A stretch of 42,480 nucleotides of DNA from positions 1 through 42,480 of the forward strand of contig NW_026570560.1 in NCBI RefSeq assembly GCF_019649055.1. The letters run 5' to 3'. The notes under the pieces are model-generated. The model had not been told where the DNA came from and did not search any database. It saw nothing but the letters and a program-made list of their open reading frames with translations. The stretch comes from Paramacrobiotus metropolitanus. Its lineage: Eukaryota > Tardigrada > Eutardigrada > Parachela > Macrobiotidae. This document shows positions 42,478 to 42,480 of this stretch, one piece after another. Positions within the stretch are counted from its first letter, which is position 1; every line of letters begins with the position of its first letter. The position numbers and the translations under genes are program-made.

Positions 42478-42480
42478 ACT

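Overview
The window is nuclear DNA of an animal. It has GT-AG introns of roughly 40 to 500 nt, GC-rich exons set in AT-rich spacers, many miniature inverted-repeat elements, a decayed hAT transposase and a LINE fragment. A hypsibioid tardigrade is the best guess, because the F-box protein at 26.4-28.8 kb has the layout I associate with an expanded tardigrade family and the Cys/Thr-rich cadherin-like exons near 37-38 kb also fit. No ribosomal, mitochondrial or other decisive marker is present, so this assignment is an inference.

Left third (1-15.8 kb): one compositionally uniform block rich in the words CCGAC/GTCGG. Positions 535-12973 carry nearly continuous plus-strand coding capacity, about 4000 codons, in overlapping reading frames that switch by one base several times. 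The first two thirds encode about 16 tandem helical modules of 60-85 residues joined by Pro/Thr/Gln linkers. After these come a helical globular region, a Lys/Ser and Asp/Glu-rich stretch, two candidate winged-helix segments, an intron, and a last exon that opens with two CxxC pairs. No reverse transcriptase, integrase, polymerase or capsid was recognised, and I cannot name the locus. From 12974 to about 15.7 kb long ORFs stop but the same sequence style continues. An 11-bp hairpin directly follows the stop codon. Next come five consecutive mini-hairpins with a constant AGAA(A/C) loop and different, still complementary stems, then a group with ACAAA/ACACA loops. Members of these hairpin classes also occur inside the ORFs and in one intron. 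This is the most unusual thing in the window.

Middle (15.8-22.1 kb): a possible solo LTR (15868-16671), a hairpin, three inverted-repeat elements (17.4, 18.7 and 19.2 kb), and a broken hAT transposase (20.6-22.1 kb) interrupted by a 66-bp near-perfect palindrome.

Genes of 22.9-38.4 kb: a minus-strand multi-exon gene with a Cys/His motif (23.7-24.9 kb); a three-exon F-box gene (26408-28798) whose second intron holds a dispersed repeat, with a degraded copy of its last exon 1 kb downstream; a minus-strand LINE tail (33.9-34.4 kb); a frame-broken Erv/ALR (QSOX-like) sulfhydryl-oxidase segment on the minus strand (35.2-35.6 kb); and a GC-rich cadherin-like multi-exon fragment (37004-38348) beside a 69-bp tandem duplication that copies its splice acceptor.

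Right end (38.4-42.5 kb): a dispersed repeat, a 447-bp (TA)n tract, a TIR element related to one at 35.8 kb, AT-rich spacer, and a fold-back element with one arm duplicated. The recognisable genes are functionally unrelated to each other; most of the structure here was produced by transposition and local duplication.
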